Shown piece by piece: positions 1 to 11,299 of a stretch of DNA of 64,000 bases. A model generated the notes under the pieces. It worked only from the letters and a program-made list of their open reading frames with translations, ran no database searches and had not been told where the DNA came from. The first letter of the stretch is position 1, and every line of letters starts with the position of its first letter. The stretch is from Scylla paramamosain. Taxonomy: Eukaryota > Arthropoda > Malacostraca > Decapoda > Portunidae. Made by a program: the position numbers and the translations under genes. The DNA lies in contig NC_087191.1 in the NCBI RefSeq assembly GCF_035594125.1, positions 3,358,967 through 3,422,966 of the forward strand, read 5' to 3'.

Positions 1-239
1 GTGCGTGCGTCCGTCTGTCATCGATTCTCAATGCAGACTGACGTCCTTGAGCGAGGGTGGTCCTGGGCGGTGGGCGGAGTCAGAAGAGCGGCAATGTCGC
101 TCACGTCCGCTGATATGCCAAGTTTACTATTTGAGGAAACGAGACCTTTGTATAGAAAACATTGTTTTGATATTTATCTCAGTGGTGGTGGGTGACAAAA
201 AATCATAACAATGAGAGAGCCACAAGGGTTAAGGAGGTG

Positions 240-455
240 AATCGGGGTTACAAGAAGGAGTAGACAGTGTTATAATCTATAACAAATTACTTGTAGCACC
301 ACTGGGGGAATCCCCGAGCTCCGCCTCACCGGCCAATATTCGGTGCGGCGAGTATAGTACACAATACTACTGCGTAGTATCACGTACGTTATGAAGAATG
401 ATATGAAATACTATAAATAAACTTCCGAAGGTTGATTGATTGATTGATTTGGGTC
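240..455 (+). repeat. Probable non-LTR retroelement 3' tail
   Basis: A GC-containing stretch ends in an AATAAA-like signal followed by a short TGAT/GATT repeat (about 433-450). This is how many LINE and SINE tails end. No coding motif is left, so the family is not assigned. Positions 1-240 and 456-715 show nothing recognisable apart from AT-richness and short A runs. Confidence 0.35.
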
Positions 456-721
456 AGCGTCACAACATCGCGGTCATATGGCGCCGCTACAAAACTTTGA
501 AAGCAGCAAAGATTAGGGTTTACAATGTTGATATTAAAAACAAAATTATAGGTATGGTAAAAATTTAAAAAATATCATTAAAAAGGAAACATGAAAAAAA
601 AAAAAAATGGAATCAAACATCTAATTCTAAAGTGCTAAAAATGAGAGAGTTGATATTTCATTGTATTAACTATTTATTAATTATTCATTAATAATTCAAT
701 GTGATTTAAAGTGATGTGGTA

Positions 722-895
722 TTGACCCAGCTGACCCAGACCAGTGTGTTTAGCGTTGTTCGTTTCATACCCAAGACAGTGACCCCACTAACCCAAGTAT
801 CTGGCGTTGTTCGTAATGTGCCCAAGACACTGGCCCCGCTGATCCAGGCCCTAAGGCCCGGCGTTGTTCGTTATGTGTCTTCCTCACTTGCCTCA
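722..895 (+). repeat. Imperfect minisatellite, three units of 51-57 bp
   Basis: The core GCGTTGTTCG starts at 753, 804 and 861. It is flanked each time by related CCCAAGACA and GACCCA/GATCCA blocks. The translated open frame here simply reflects the repeat and I do not regard it as a gene. Confidence 0.6.
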
Positions 896-897
896 AA

Positions 898-1015
898 AAA
901 AATAAAAAATAAATAAATAAAATAAATAAATAAATAAATAAATAAAATAAATAAATAAATAAATAAATAAATGAAAATAAATAAATAAATAAATAAATAA
1001 AATAAAATGAAATAA
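898..1015 (+). repeat. (AAAT)n microsatellite
   Basis: Nearly continuous AAAT/AATA tetranucleotide repeats with a few interruptions. They follow an A-rich run and may be the expanded tail of a retroelement. Confidence 0.85.
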
Positions 1016-1129
1016 AATGACAGTTAAAACGTAATCTATAATTTGTTTAGAAGACTTACCTTCTCCACAAACATATGGACCTCGTATCTTAGAGAGAGAG
1101 CGCTCTCTTCAAATATCAGCGACATCTGG

Positions 1130-2000
1130 TCCCATTCTCATCGCGATAACGGAAAAGGTATCACTCCCGCAGCTCCACCAGACTGGGCCAGTCCACTAGA
1201 AAGTGTCGCACTGTAAGGGGAACTAAGGTTTCCCGGAATATGAGGTAACCATGAGTGAGACGTGTAAGAGCAATGTAAGCCCCTCTGAGCGGCGCTCCTG
1301 CACATGAACGTACGTCCATGGACGGAAAGTTACATTAGTTATATCACCCATCTTAGTGGTGGCAACCAAATCTTCCCACCTGCCAACTCGCAAGAACTGC
1401 CACTTTATAAGTCATGAATATAAGTCATGAAAGGAAATGGGGGTGGAAGGAGCAACCCGAATTGCCGCCTGATTAGCTAGCCTATCGGCCTTCTCATTCC
1501 CCAGAACACCAACATGCGCAGGAACCCAATAAAAATCCGACGTGGTAGACTCTATCCTGTAAAAGATAGAGCCACTCAAGAATCGATAAAACAAGTGGAT
1601 GAAATTAAAAAGGGCTGAAGTGATGAACAGCGGATAGAACACTGGAAGGGTCGCTAAAAATTGTAAAAGATGAGACGGGAAGAGTAAAAATATTTCTTAA
1701 AGCCAGGATAATGAGAAAAACCCCTGCCATAGAAATAGAAGCAACACCGGGAGGCTAACCCCTCGAAAGAAGGAAGGAAAGGTAACACCAAATCTGGCTC
1801 CACCTGCGGATATTGAGCCGTCTGTAAATATAGAGACGGAGTCGAAATGTGTGGAATAGTGTTCCAAGAATAATGCACGAGAGTTCTTATTAGGAATATC
1901 AGGGCCGCCAATAACCAACTCTAGGATATCTACAAGGGCATACCAAAACGGAAGGTACATTTAATGTCACCAAAGCAGATACAATCCTAACACCTACATC
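1130..2000 (-). pseudogene. Decayed LINE fragment with RNase H domain
   Basis: On the minus strand two overlapping frames carry an RNase H domain. An upstream piece reads IFTDGSISAGGARFG (about 1,820, the first catalytic Asp region). A downstream piece reads FYWVPAHVGVLGNEKADRLA (about 1,470-1,530), the conserved C-terminal RNase H block of LINEs of the I, R1 or Jockey type. The segment between is frameshifted and partly low complexity, so this is a dead copy. The reverse transcriptase that should precede it is not seen to the right, where a plus-strand LINE starts near 2,000-2,300. The clade cannot be fixed without a search. Confidence 0.7.
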
Positions 2001-2301
2001 TTTCCTCATATACTGACTGGATATCACAGGGTGACTGTGGTGGAGGGTGAACGTTGTGCCGCTGTGCTCTCCCTCCCCGGGGCCCCTTGCTTACATTGCC
2101 ATGGGATTACTCCCTGTACTCTGGTACGCTTGATATCCCCTCGTGGTTAGTACCGTGGCCTAGGGATATAAACCTGCCTAGGGAGGTAAGCCTGCGGTGC
2201 GTGGAAGGGACGCCCTTCCGTCTTTCGTTTTAGGAGATCGTTGGCGCTCATCCTTTTCTGCTGCGACAGCTGATCGTGCCGTCCCGTCTAATTAGAGTAA
2301 T

Positions 2302-2830
2302 GTGTCTAAGACAACAGTTGGGACTGGTGCAGCGTGTGCTCAAATCCTCTGTGGCACATGCAATTTCAATGTTGGTGATGATGCCATAGGTTGTGATTGG
2401 TGTGACGGGTGGTTTCACCCGTTCACCATGTGTATGGGACTACCGGACAAAGTTATTAAAGACATCGTTGACCTTGAAGGGAAAGGGATACTTTTCGTTT
2501 GTCTGTCAAGCAGGATCAACCGTCCTTCCCCAAAAAAGTCCCAAGCATTCATTTGACACTGATTCTGACCAATTGGCAACTATAAAACAATTACATGAAA
2601 TGGTAACTTCACTTTGTGCTGCAGTTAGGACACTGATAACCAATTTGCCCCAGGCTCAGTCTCAGGTACATCCAGCTGGTTTTGCTGCTACTGATGACCA
2701 GATGGACATAAGGATACGTAGACATATTCGTGAGGTAAGAGAGCGCGAGATTAGACGGAATTCAGTCATTATTCGTGGACTTCCTAATTCTGATGTTGAC
2801 ACCGCTTGCACAGTAGGTAAGTCTAATTGA
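2302..2830 (+). pseudogene. LINE family F ORF1 with PHD-type zinc finger
   Basis: The first 84 codons contain CGTCNFNV, then IGCDWCDGWFHPFTMCMG. This Cys/His spacing is that of a PHD finger, which is common at the N terminus of ORF1 in CR1/L2-like LINEs and is thought to bind nucleic acid or chromatin. A one-frame shift near 2,500 moves the reading to a second frame ending at 2,830. That part has a basic, coiled-coil-like stretch (RIRRHIREVREREIRRNSV), also usual for ORF1. It is followed by the endonuclease region of the same element. The GC-rich segment 2,030-2,300 is probably its 5' leader. Confidence 0.6.
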
Positions 2831-3149
2831 ACCCGTCTCCATTAGTAGGAAAAAAGGTATTTATAAGGGCAAGGTAAATGATGGTGACAGGAAATCCCTC
2901 TTGGATTTATCCTCCAAACTGAAACAGTCAGGCAGGTTCACGTCAGTCTTCCTACACAGAGACCTTACATACAGACAAGGGCTAGATTCACGTGCTAGGT
3001 GGGAGACTGCCAAGGGAGAGACGGCACCAAGTGATTCCCAGAATACCGAGGTAACATCAGCCACAGAAGTGTTCCAGTCTAACACTGATTTTTTCTCAAC
3101 CTAGTAGTTAGTCCCTCAGCGGTGATGATACTGGTGGTTTTCTTAGTTG

Positions 3150-4783
3150 TATATTGCTCACATTAATGTTAATTCAATTGTTAATAAAACTAATTATGTG
3201 CATTCTTTTGTACAGGATTATAATATTTCAGTCTTGGGTATTAGTGAATCTTGGTTGCTTCCCTCCACTCTAGTTCATTTATGGATGTTCCTAATCATGT
3301 AATGTTAAGGAAAGATGTTCTAGGTAATGTACCTACAATTGGTGTGTGTATCTACCTGAGATCAGGCCTAATTTATGCTGAGGTAAGTGTACAATTACCT
3401 AATGTGGTAGCAGCTCATCTTCCTCATCATGATTTATACATTGTCACAATATACCGTCCACCTTCTAACTTTTATGTTGATGATGACCAGCTTATTAATT
3501 TTCCCTGTAATTTTTGTTTGGGTAAGGATTTTAATTTACCGTCAATTCATTGGGTGGCGATTTACCTGGTTACGGGTTAACACTTAAGAACCGTCAGTTC
3601 TATGATTGTTTTACCTCTCTTGGAATTATACAGTAGGTTATTGAACCAATATTTCTGGCATCGGGCAATGTACTATATCTTGTATTGACTAGACTGACTA
3701 GTGAAGGTGAGAGTGTAGGGGAGGTTCCGGTACTTCCCCCTTTCCCTAAATGTGGACAAAGCCCAGATTTATGTTGTTACATCTCTCAAGTAATTTCAGG
3801 TCTGGGAGACACAGACTTTGGTATAAGGTTAAGTACAATAAGATTAGTAGTCGTCTGTCTACTATTGACTAGGATTATGATTTTTTTTCACCTCAACCTG
3901 GATGGCATGTTCTCTCGTTTTTATAATATCCTATTGCCTTTGATTGATAAATACGTCCCCTGCACTGAAATAAAAGCAGATACAAAATCCTTTAAATGGA
4001 ATGCTCGACCCCCACGGTCACTGATTAGGAGGCTAGAGTTATTATGGACACAATATAAGTGAAGCCGTTCTCAATTAGGAAGAAACTGTAAGGAGGCTAT
4101 TGCTTTATTGAGACTCTATCTAGATATTGATTATCAGTTTAGAAATTTTGTCACTAAGATACCGGCAGAATATGAACCTTCCCTAGTTGATAGTCTCACA
4201 CAGCACAAAACTATTCCATTCATATATACGCAATAAGAAGGTAGGTAAACCTGGAGTAGGTCCACTTAAGTCAGGTAATGGAAATGTTGTTAAGGATGCT
4301 GAGGGCATGGGTAATATTTTTGCTGCAACATTTTCCGCTGTATATGTTCGAAACGTCCCTGATCATCCTGAGCCGCACCATTTTTTTTAACAAGAATATT
4401 TGGCATATTGACATCTCTGTGGATTCCGTTAAGGCTGCACTCTCTGTTCCTGATATTTCATCTTCAATAGGACCAGATGAGATTCACCCATGCTTATTGA
4501 AATCATGTATGTATGAAGTTACATACCCTTTATCTCTTATCTTTAAAGCTTCTTATATATCCTGCTCCCTGGAAGAGGTCCTTTATTGTTCCAATTTAAA
4601 AAAAATGGGATTAGGCACGACCCTATAAATTAGAGACCTGTATCTTTGAAGCCAGTCTGTGAAAAGTAATTTGAACGTATTTTGTGCAAAATTAGTTATG
4701 ATTACACGACCAGTAATGACTTAATATGTAATGACCAGTTTGGCTTTCAACCAGGAAGATCTACTGAGGACCAAGTCTTTGCT
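3150..4783 (+). pseudogene. LINE family F ORF2: endonuclease and partial reverse transcriptase
   Basis: Endonuclease remnants are visible: LGISESWL-like sequence near 3,240, YIVTIYRPPSNF near 3,440-3,470 and GKDFNLPSIHW near 3,520-3,550, the block that is GDFNxPxIxW in APE-type endonucleases. Reverse transcriptase remnants follow: GPDEIHPCLLK near 4,470 and NDQFGFQPGRSTEDQVF near 4,730-4,780. The frame changes many times and stops are frequent, so it is inactive. It ends abruptly at 4,783, where a family B 3' end takes over. The YADD block of family F is therefore missing. Confidence 0.7.
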
Positions 4784-5155
4784 AATTGCTCTTCTCATCT
4801 TGCTAGCTATATGCCTCCCCTCCTATCACGGCCTCGCTGCAAAAGACTTTCTTCTTCCTCTCACCCCTATTTTGTCCACCTCTCTAATGCAAGAGTTAAC
4901 CAGTATTCTCAATCATTCATCCCTTTCTCTGGTAACCTGTGGAACTGTCTACCTGCTACTGTATTTCCACCTTCTTATGACCTGAATTCCTTCAAGAGGG
5001 AGGTTTCAAGACACTTATCCTTTAATTTTTGACTACCACTTTGAACCCTATTAGGGTACCGGCATTTCAGTGGGTCTTTTTTTTATTGGATTTTTGTTAC
5101 CCTTAGCCGGTGTCCCTCCTACATAAAAAAAAATAAAATAAAAAAATAAATAAAT
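4783..5155 (+). mobile_element. LINE family B 3' end, truncated
   Basis: Codons 4,783-5,032 match the C terminus of family B ORF2 as seen at 29,349-30,464: NCSSHLA, RVNQYSQSFIPFSGNLWN and the ending SRHLSFNF. The 3' UTR follows, with the hallmark CAGTGGGTC and a poly-T block, and ends in an A-rich AAATA tail. The next base begins BEL/Pao sequence. The same insertion junction is present at 7,065 in the opposite orientation. Confidence 0.8.
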
Positions 5156-5737
5156 AAAATGCACTAACTAACTCCATGATCATCTTGCCTGACACACTTT
5201 ATCACAGACGAAGCTCACTGTCAATGCTTCCACCAAAGTATCCGCACCACTCTGGCTTCTTTATTTTTTTTTTTATCTGCTGAGTACTGTTCTTCGGGCA
5301 GTTAGAGCCTGTGGACGGTGTCGTAGATACCAAGTAGCAAGCATGCCATTTTACCTTTTCACGGAACTCGACGGTAGCAGTCAGTTCCTCGCAAACGACG
5401 GCTCCTCTCACACATCCTCACTTACCTTTTGAGGAGACACCTACGTACCACGGCCACCTCACCTACCTTACGAGAAGACGACTTGTTACCTACCACAGCC
5501 AGCTCGCCTACCTTGTGAGTCGGTACCTGCTACCCTATGGCAAGTATGTCGCCAGCGCCAGCAGCGCACTTTCTCAGACGCCAGCTTGTAATGTAAATAT
5601 CTTTGATTGTGTATTGGCTACTATTTATATTATGATATTGCTGAATATTAGTCTGTAATTGTATAAAATCTGTTCTTGCGTGAACACTATTTTGTTGTCG
5701 TTTTCAGTCAATACATAGACTAACTGCCCATCCAACT
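5156..5737 (+). mobile_element. BEL/Pao copy 2: integrase piece joined to LTR (deleted copy)
   Basis: 5,156-5,336 is the reverse complement, with divergence, of the BEL integrase N-terminal region at about 6,885-7,065. At 5,336 it jumps directly into LTR sequence. 5,340-5,540 resembles the reverse complement of 28,700-28,900, and 5,575-5,737 resembles the reverse complement of 9,430-9,600. The whole lies in plus orientation, opposite to the main BEL copy at 5,738-9,600. The two copies abut at 5,737/5,738. An internal deletion has removed the end of pol and the start of the LTR. Confidence 0.55.
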
Positions 5738-5815
5738 ACTGTTGAACTCCTCTATATACTTAACAATAATCCCACGAGACCCTTTATTTAACTGAAATGA
5801 TAATACAACATACTC
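5738..5815 (-). repeat. BEL/Pao copy 1: start of 3' LTR and polypurine tract
   Basis: Read on the minus strand, a purine tract (AGGAGGGGAG, 5,817-5,826) precedes TGTTGTATTATC, a typical TG LTR start with a polypurine tract. The same start is found at 28,998 on the minus strand. The rest of this LTR is lost at the junction with the inverted copy. Confidence 0.5.
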
Positions 5816-5844
5816 CCCTCCTGAAATCCATGACTAGGTTTCAC

Positions 5845-7064
5845 AATATTTAACTATTTGCAGTAAATCCAAGTCGTTGCGGGTGACGTATTTCACGACT
5901 TGATCTCGTAACTAGCGAAGGCTTAAGCGTCAACTGAGTTGACCCAGCTGACTGTATCATAGTACCGGTGTCTGTAGCAGCTTCGAGAGTAGGTTGGAGA
6001 TCCACTGAAAAGGTTACATCGTCCTCTTTAGTTGTTTCTGATGATGCTTCCAGACGATGAAGCTTGTTGAGTGGACGACGCGTAACACATACAGTGGCAT
6101 ACAGTGGCAGCTCAGGGGTGTCCATCACGCCCTGAGACAAGGGATACGACTCTTGCCATTGGCCACTGAGTCCTGTTGGTCTCTCCGTGCACCAAGACTA
6201 CTGCTCCAACACGAGGTTTTCGGGTGTCCTCGTGGAGTGGTGTTCCATGTTCCTAAAGCCTGCAGGTACCCTCGGGTCCATCTCTTTGTGAAGTGCTCCG
6301 AGACTCGCATCCTGTTACGCCATACTCGATCCAGGATGGCTTTCGGATCAATAGCCGGCGAGATCACTCCTCGAGTGGATGTAACAAGAGGAAATGCACA
6401 GAAGTGAGAGAGGCGTTTCCATTGTCTGTTGTTAGGGGGTGAAGGTTCAAGTGAATGACAAGATGACAACGAGCTCCTCAAAGAAAAAAAGTGAAATTGA
6501 TGTAAAGTGATCTTGAGGGACTTCCTTACGCAGGCCACTAATCTTTCTCAAAATCCTCTTTTGAAATATAGCCCAAGCATGCGGGGCGAGATAGCTGATC
6601 TGACAGCTTTTTAAAGAACCTTTCGTTGTCACTGACAATAAGAGATAGAGTTCCCCAAAGCACAAATAATCGTCTAAGAGCCAGCTGCAAATCTTCCACA
6701 CTGTATCCTCACGGTTTTTAAGTGCACAGCACGCGAGGTAGCGCAGGTTATTAATAAACCCCACACTTTTCTTTCTCCAGCGTTGACATAGATCAGTCCA
6801 AAGTAGTCCATTCCGACTGCAGCAAAGGCTCGGGCTGGTTCAATGCGAAATCCCAATAGTGAACTCCTTAGAGTTATGAGAGTCCTTGGTATCTACGACA
6901 TCGTCCACAGGCTCTCACTGCCCGAAGAACAGTCTTCCTCCTGACCAAGTACTCAGCAGATAAAACGGCCAGATTGGTACGGGTACCTTGGTGGAAGCAT
7001 TGACGGTGAGCATCGTCTATGATAAGGGTATGTCAGGCAAGATGGTCATGGAGAGTTCGTTAGT
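5845..7064 (-). pseudogene. BEL/Pao pol: integrase and C-terminal region
   Basis: Minus-strand frames show the BEL integrase core: AFAAVGMDYFGLIYV (first Asp) and TCATSRAVHL (near 6,700-6,830). Upstream is an HHCC-like remnant at 6,940-7,060. Downstream is the C-terminal BEL block (WRNRMRVSEHFTKRWTRGYLQALG, which I split as WRNRMRVSEHF and WTRGYLQAL) near 6,240-6,350, then the closing VTRRPLNKLHRLE near 6,060. Several frameshifts and stops make it inactive. A family B LINE separates it from the reverse transcriptase part at 8,255-9,330. In a live element the product would insert the cDNA into the genome. Confidence 0.8.
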
Positions 7065-8062
7065 GCGTTTTTAATTTTTTTATTTTTTTTATGTAGGTGA
7101 AGCACCGGCCAAAGGAAACAAAAATCCAATAAAAAAAAAAGGCCCGCTGAAATGCCGGTACCGTAATAGGATCCAAAGCGGTAGTCAAAAATTAAAGGAT
7201 AAGCATCTTGAAACCTCCCTCTTAAAGGAATTCAAGTCATAGGAAGGTGGAAATACAGAAGCAGGCAGGGAGTTCCAGAGTTTACCAGAAAAAGGGAAGA
7301 ATGATTGAGAATAATGTTAACATTTGCATTGGAGAGGTGAACAAAATAGGGGTGAGGGAAAGAAGAAAGTCTTTTGCAGCGAGGCCGCGAAAGAAGGGGA
7401 AGCATGCAGTTAGCAAGATGAGAAGAGCAGTTAGCCTGAAAATAGCGGTAGAAAATAGCAAGAGATGCAACATTGCGGCGATGAGAAAGAGGCTGAAGAT
7501 AGTCAGTTAGAGGAGAGAAGTTGATGAGACGAAAAGCTTTTGATTCCACCCTGTCTAGAAGATCGGTATGAGTGGAACCATGTGAAGCATACTCTGTACT
7601 TGGACGGATAAGGTCCCTGTAAAGAGTTAGCAGCTGGAAGTGTGAAAAAAAAAAAAAAAAAAAACTAGCAGAGACGTTTCAGAACGCCTAACTTCATATA
7701 ATCTGTTTTAGCTAGTGATGAGATGTGAAGCTTTCAGTTTAGATCATAAATACAGGACAGACCAAGGATGTTCAGTGTAGAAGAGGGGGATAGCTGAGTG
7801 TAATTGAAGAAGAGATAGTTGTCTGGAAGGTTGTGTCGAGCTGATAGATGGAGGAATTGAGTTTATGAGGCATTGAATAATACTAAGTTTGCTCTGCCCA
7901 ATCAGAAATCAAAAGTCATGCGTTCTGTGGTTTCTCTGCGTGAAATGTTTACTTCCTGAAGGGTTGGACGTCTACGAAAAGACATGGAAAAGTGGAGGAT
8001 GGTATCATCAGCGTAAAAGTGGAGAGGACAAAAAGTTCGGTTTAGAAGATCATTGATGAAGA
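7065..8062 (-). mobile_element. LINE family B insertion in BEL/Pao pol, 5'-truncated
   Basis: On the minus strand the frames match family B from its YADD region (FYADDTILHFS near 8,000) through FRLINFSPLTDYLQPLSHRRNVA to the 3' UTR and the A-rich tail at 7,065-7,130. The 5' part is missing, as expected for an abortive target-primed insertion. It interrupts the BEL pol gene between reverse transcriptase and integrase. Family B also occurs at 4,783, 29,349, 37,250 and 43,738. Confidence 0.8.
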
Positions 8063-8254
8063 CATCATCAATGATTACCTTCAGTAATCTGTCTTCACCG
8101 AAGCGTAGTCGTGCTTTCGAGAGAGATGAATGGGATGGTAATAAAGTCCCGCTTTGTAAGGCGTCTAGCTCAGCACAGTAAGTTTTCTTATGCGCTAGAT
8201 GTATCCAAAAGTGATGTGCATTTTTTTTTTTTTTTTGTTCTTCAAGGCAGAGTT

Positions 8255-9345
8255 GGCTAGTCTGGCGTTCTGCAGGTAAATAGCAAACTTTGTGACAAAA
8301 AACGCCTTATCCATGCAGTGCGGGTAATGGCATGCAGTTTGTTAGTGTGAATGGGCCGCAGGTATGTTGCACAACTGTTGTTAGCATTCCATCGCCTGGC
8401 TACTAGTAAGTGTGATTCTCCATCTTGGATAGCGTAGACAACAGTACAATAGGCACGTTGAGGAACGTCACAGAACATGCAAAAGATAGTAGTTGGGTCT
8501 ATCAACTTGCCAGCACAGCGAGGGAGCGATACTTCGGAGGTGTCAAATGCGTCTATCCACCATCTTCTCACTTCTGCCTGGATGGCTGCGTATGTTTTGC
8601 TGTCCAAGTCGAGACGAGATGATCCTTCCATTGTCTTAAAAGATTTCTTTACCCCAAATAAAAAAGGGGTTAGTACCCCGCGGGGGTCAAAAGGCCTCGA
8701 TAGAAGAGAGCAGTTCACTCTTTGTGTAAGGTAGAGATTCTTGCCTGGGTATGCGTACAGCCAGATGATCAGTGGCGGTGTTCCATCCTATACCGAGGAT
8801 TCGAAAATCATCTGAGAGCATTACTATCATTCACATTTTGTGAAGTTCCATACCTGTAGTAGCGAAAACGTTTCTCGTTTCTTCCATTTTAACTTCTGCT
8901 TCTTCAGCTGAAGAGAAAATGAGGCATAAATCATCCATGTAGAAATCATGTTCGATCAAATGGCGCAGGTGAGTTTCTTTGCCAGGGTATTTATGCAGGT
9001 GGGAGGTAATTGCGTGAAGTAACCTAAATGGGGAGCAAGTGAGCCCGAATGGAACTCTGATAATCTTATAATCCCATAAAAACTGCACTTATTGACGGTA
9101 GTCTTCTATAATGAGTACTTGATGGAATGCAGCCTTAATGTCACTCTGGCAACCCATGAGATCTGCATGGAAATTCAGAACTGCTAGCATATGGGACAAG
9201 ATTAATGCCAGGGTCCAAAAAGAAATTCAGACTCTTCTCATTGCCATCGTTGGCCGTAGATTCAGCACCACATCTAACGTCACAGGCTGGCTGGCGGGGC
9301 AGGCAACAGCACTCCTCAAGCACAGTGACAACACAGCTGAATCAC
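8255..9345 (-). pseudogene. BEL/Pao pol: reverse transcriptase and RNase H region
   Basis: Three minus-strand pieces are in order. 9,141-9,323 has the fingers block ending SLNFFLDPGINLVP (BEL SLNDxLxxGPNL). 8,831-9,088 has IRVPFGLTCSPFRLLHAI followed by HDFYMDDLCLIF, the YVDD box in the form YMDD. 8,257-8,718 has SRPFDPRGVLTPF and the connection to RNase H (FCDVPQRAYCTVVYA), where BEL normally has FxDAS; the Asp of that motif is kept but the context is changed. Frameshifts separate the pieces. The gene continues at 7,064 after the LINE insertion. Confidence 0.85.
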
Positions 9346-9409
9346 GGTAACCGCTGTATCCGGTTCGAAGGACTAGGTTGTTTTGCAGGGTAGGTAGCCA
9401 ACCAGCGTT

Positions 9410-9605
9410 GAATAATAATACATAAACTCCGGTAGAAGTCAGTCATGTATTGACTAAAAATGAAAATAAAAATAGATAGCGTTCACGCAAGTACAGATAT
9501 CATACAATTGCAGACTAACATTATGAAGTATCATAACAATATAAGTAGTAGCCAACACACAATCAAAGATATTTACATCAAAAGCTGGCGTCCGAGAAGA
9601 TATGA
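9410..9605 (-). repeat. BEL/Pao copy 1: 5' LTR fragment
   Basis: This stretch on the minus strand is clearly similar to 5,575-5,737 on the plus strand: shared GACGCCAGCTT, ATATCTTTGATTGTGT, TTGCGTGAAC and AGTCAATACAT blocks. It lies just upstream of BEL pol, as a 5' LTR should. A LINE A 3' fragment begins at about 9,606 and truncates it. Confidence 0.6.
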
Positions 9606-10853
9606 TGCAGACAAACTTGTTAAGTTTTTACAGTAAAGTGTACAAGGCAGCAGATAATGGTGATAGTTATGTTATCTTATATATGGATTTTAGTAAAGCA
9701 TTTGACAAGGTATCGCCATCAAAGGCTCCTGAGAAAGGTTAGGGCACACGGGATATGTGGGAAGGTGTGAAGCCAGGTCATGGCTTCACCACAGGGTCAT
9801 GGCTTAGCGACAGGCGACAAAGAGTTGTAACAAACGGCTCGAAATCCGAGTGGGGTCATGTAATTAGTGGGGTGCCACAGGGATCAGTATTAGTGCCATA
9901 GTTATTTCTAATATATATCAATGACTTGGATAGTGGAATTAGTAGTGATGTTAGCAAATTTGCGGATCACACAAAGATAGGTAGATTAATTGGGTCAGAA
10001 TCGGATGCCATCACCTTGCAGGCAGATTTATATAGAATGAATGAATGGACGGATAGATGGCAAATGCAATGTAATATCAATAAATGCAAAGTACTTAGCG
10101 TAGGTAGAGGAAATCCACACATTAGGTACACATTAAACAACCAAACTCTGGTAGGTACAGTGTACAAGAAATATTTAGATGTTATAGTTAGCTCTGAACT
10201 CCGTCTAGGAAAACAATGCATAGAGGCCAGAAACAGGGCAAATAGGTACTAGGATTTATTTTTAAGAGTGTTAAAAGTAGAAGGCCCGAAGTAATATTAA
10301 AACTATACTTGGCGCTGGTCAGACCTCATCTAGACTACGCTGTGTAGTTCTGGCCCCCACATTACAGGAAAGATATAGGTCTATTAGAATCAATACAGAG
10401 GAGAATGACTAAAATTATACAGGAGATGAGGAGTATTCCTTACGAGGCGAGACTGAAGTTGTTAAATTTACATTCTTTAGAGAGACGTAGGTTAAGAGGG
10501 GACCTGATAGAAGTCTTTAAGTGTTATAAGGGTTATAACAAGGGGGATGTAAGCAAAATTCTTAGGATCAGCAACCAGGGTAGAACAAGAAATAACGGGT
10601 TCAAGCTTGAAAAATTTAGGTTTAGGAAGGAGATAGGAAAAAATTGGTTTTCAAATAGAGTGGTAGATGAGTGGAACGGACTCAGTAATCAGGTTGTTAG
10701 TGCTAAGACACTAGAGAGATTTAAGAAAAGATTAGACAGGTTTATGGATGGGGATAATAGATGGAAATAGGTAGGTGTATTTCATACGGGACTGCCACGT
10801 GTAAGCCTGGTCGCTTCTTGCAGCTTCCCTTATTTCTTATGTTCTTATGTTCT
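9606..10853 (+). mobile_element. LINE family A 3' part, 5'-truncated
   Basis: It matches family A ORF2 (21,200-22,390 minus) from FYSKVYKAADNGDSYVI through SGVPQGSV, the YADD region (FADHTKIGR, where the second Asp of the catalytic FADD is His) and the C-terminal SLERRRLRGDLIEVFK and FSNRVVDEWNGLSNQV blocks. The longest clean frame is 10,405-10,770. Stops, including one at the TAG near 10,346, show it is dead. It ends in the family tail, a CTTATGTT repeat, exactly where the Polinton terminal repeat starts at 10,854. Confidence 0.85.
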
Positions 10854-11186
10854 AGTAGATGTAATCCTGCCATGCTGGCTCATCCCGGTGTCAGGAATTG
10901 CCATCCCGGCTCACCTGGAAATCCTCTCTTGCCAGGACGGCTCAGGGCCGCAGGTGAGCTGTACTGGCAAGAGAGGATTCCTGGGTGAGGTGGCAAATCC
11001 TGACACTGGGGTGAGCCATCATGGTAGAATGATAGTGATCAAGCAGGTGAGCCGTCCTGGGATGGCAATTCCTGACACTAGGGTGAGCCAGCATGACAGA
11101 ATTACAGTGATCAAGGTCGTTGGGATAAGGTTGTTGGAGAGAACAATGACCTTGAGGAAGGAAGGGGTGGTGAAATCCGGGGGGTT

Positions 11187-11281
<95 letters not shown>
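10854..11281. repeat. Polinton left terminal inverted repeat with (AG)45
   Basis: 10,854-11,190 aligns almost end to end with the reverse complement of about 28,293-28,670; shared landmarks are CAGGAATTGCCATC, CTCTCTTGCCAG, GTGATCAAGCAGGTGAG and GGAAGGGGTGGT. The innermost part is a pure AG run (11,191-11,280). Inside it, 10,919-10,943 and 10,954-10,979 are complementary (CTCTCTTGCCAG against CTGGCAAGAGAG with about a 10-base loop), so each terminus can fold into a hairpin. Confidence 0.85.
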
Positions 11282-11283
<2 letters not shown>

Positions 11284-11299
11284 CAAATTACTTTCAGCA

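Noticed and set aside
3520..3570. NLPSIHWVAIY looked like an adenain-type protease motif
   Set aside because: Position and neighbours show it is the GDFNxPxIxW block of a LINE endonuclease.
5575..9600. Inverted repeats taken as ends of a DNA transposon
   Set aside because: The repeats are BEL/Pao LTR pieces and the enclosed genes are BEL pol, so an inverted duplication explains them better.
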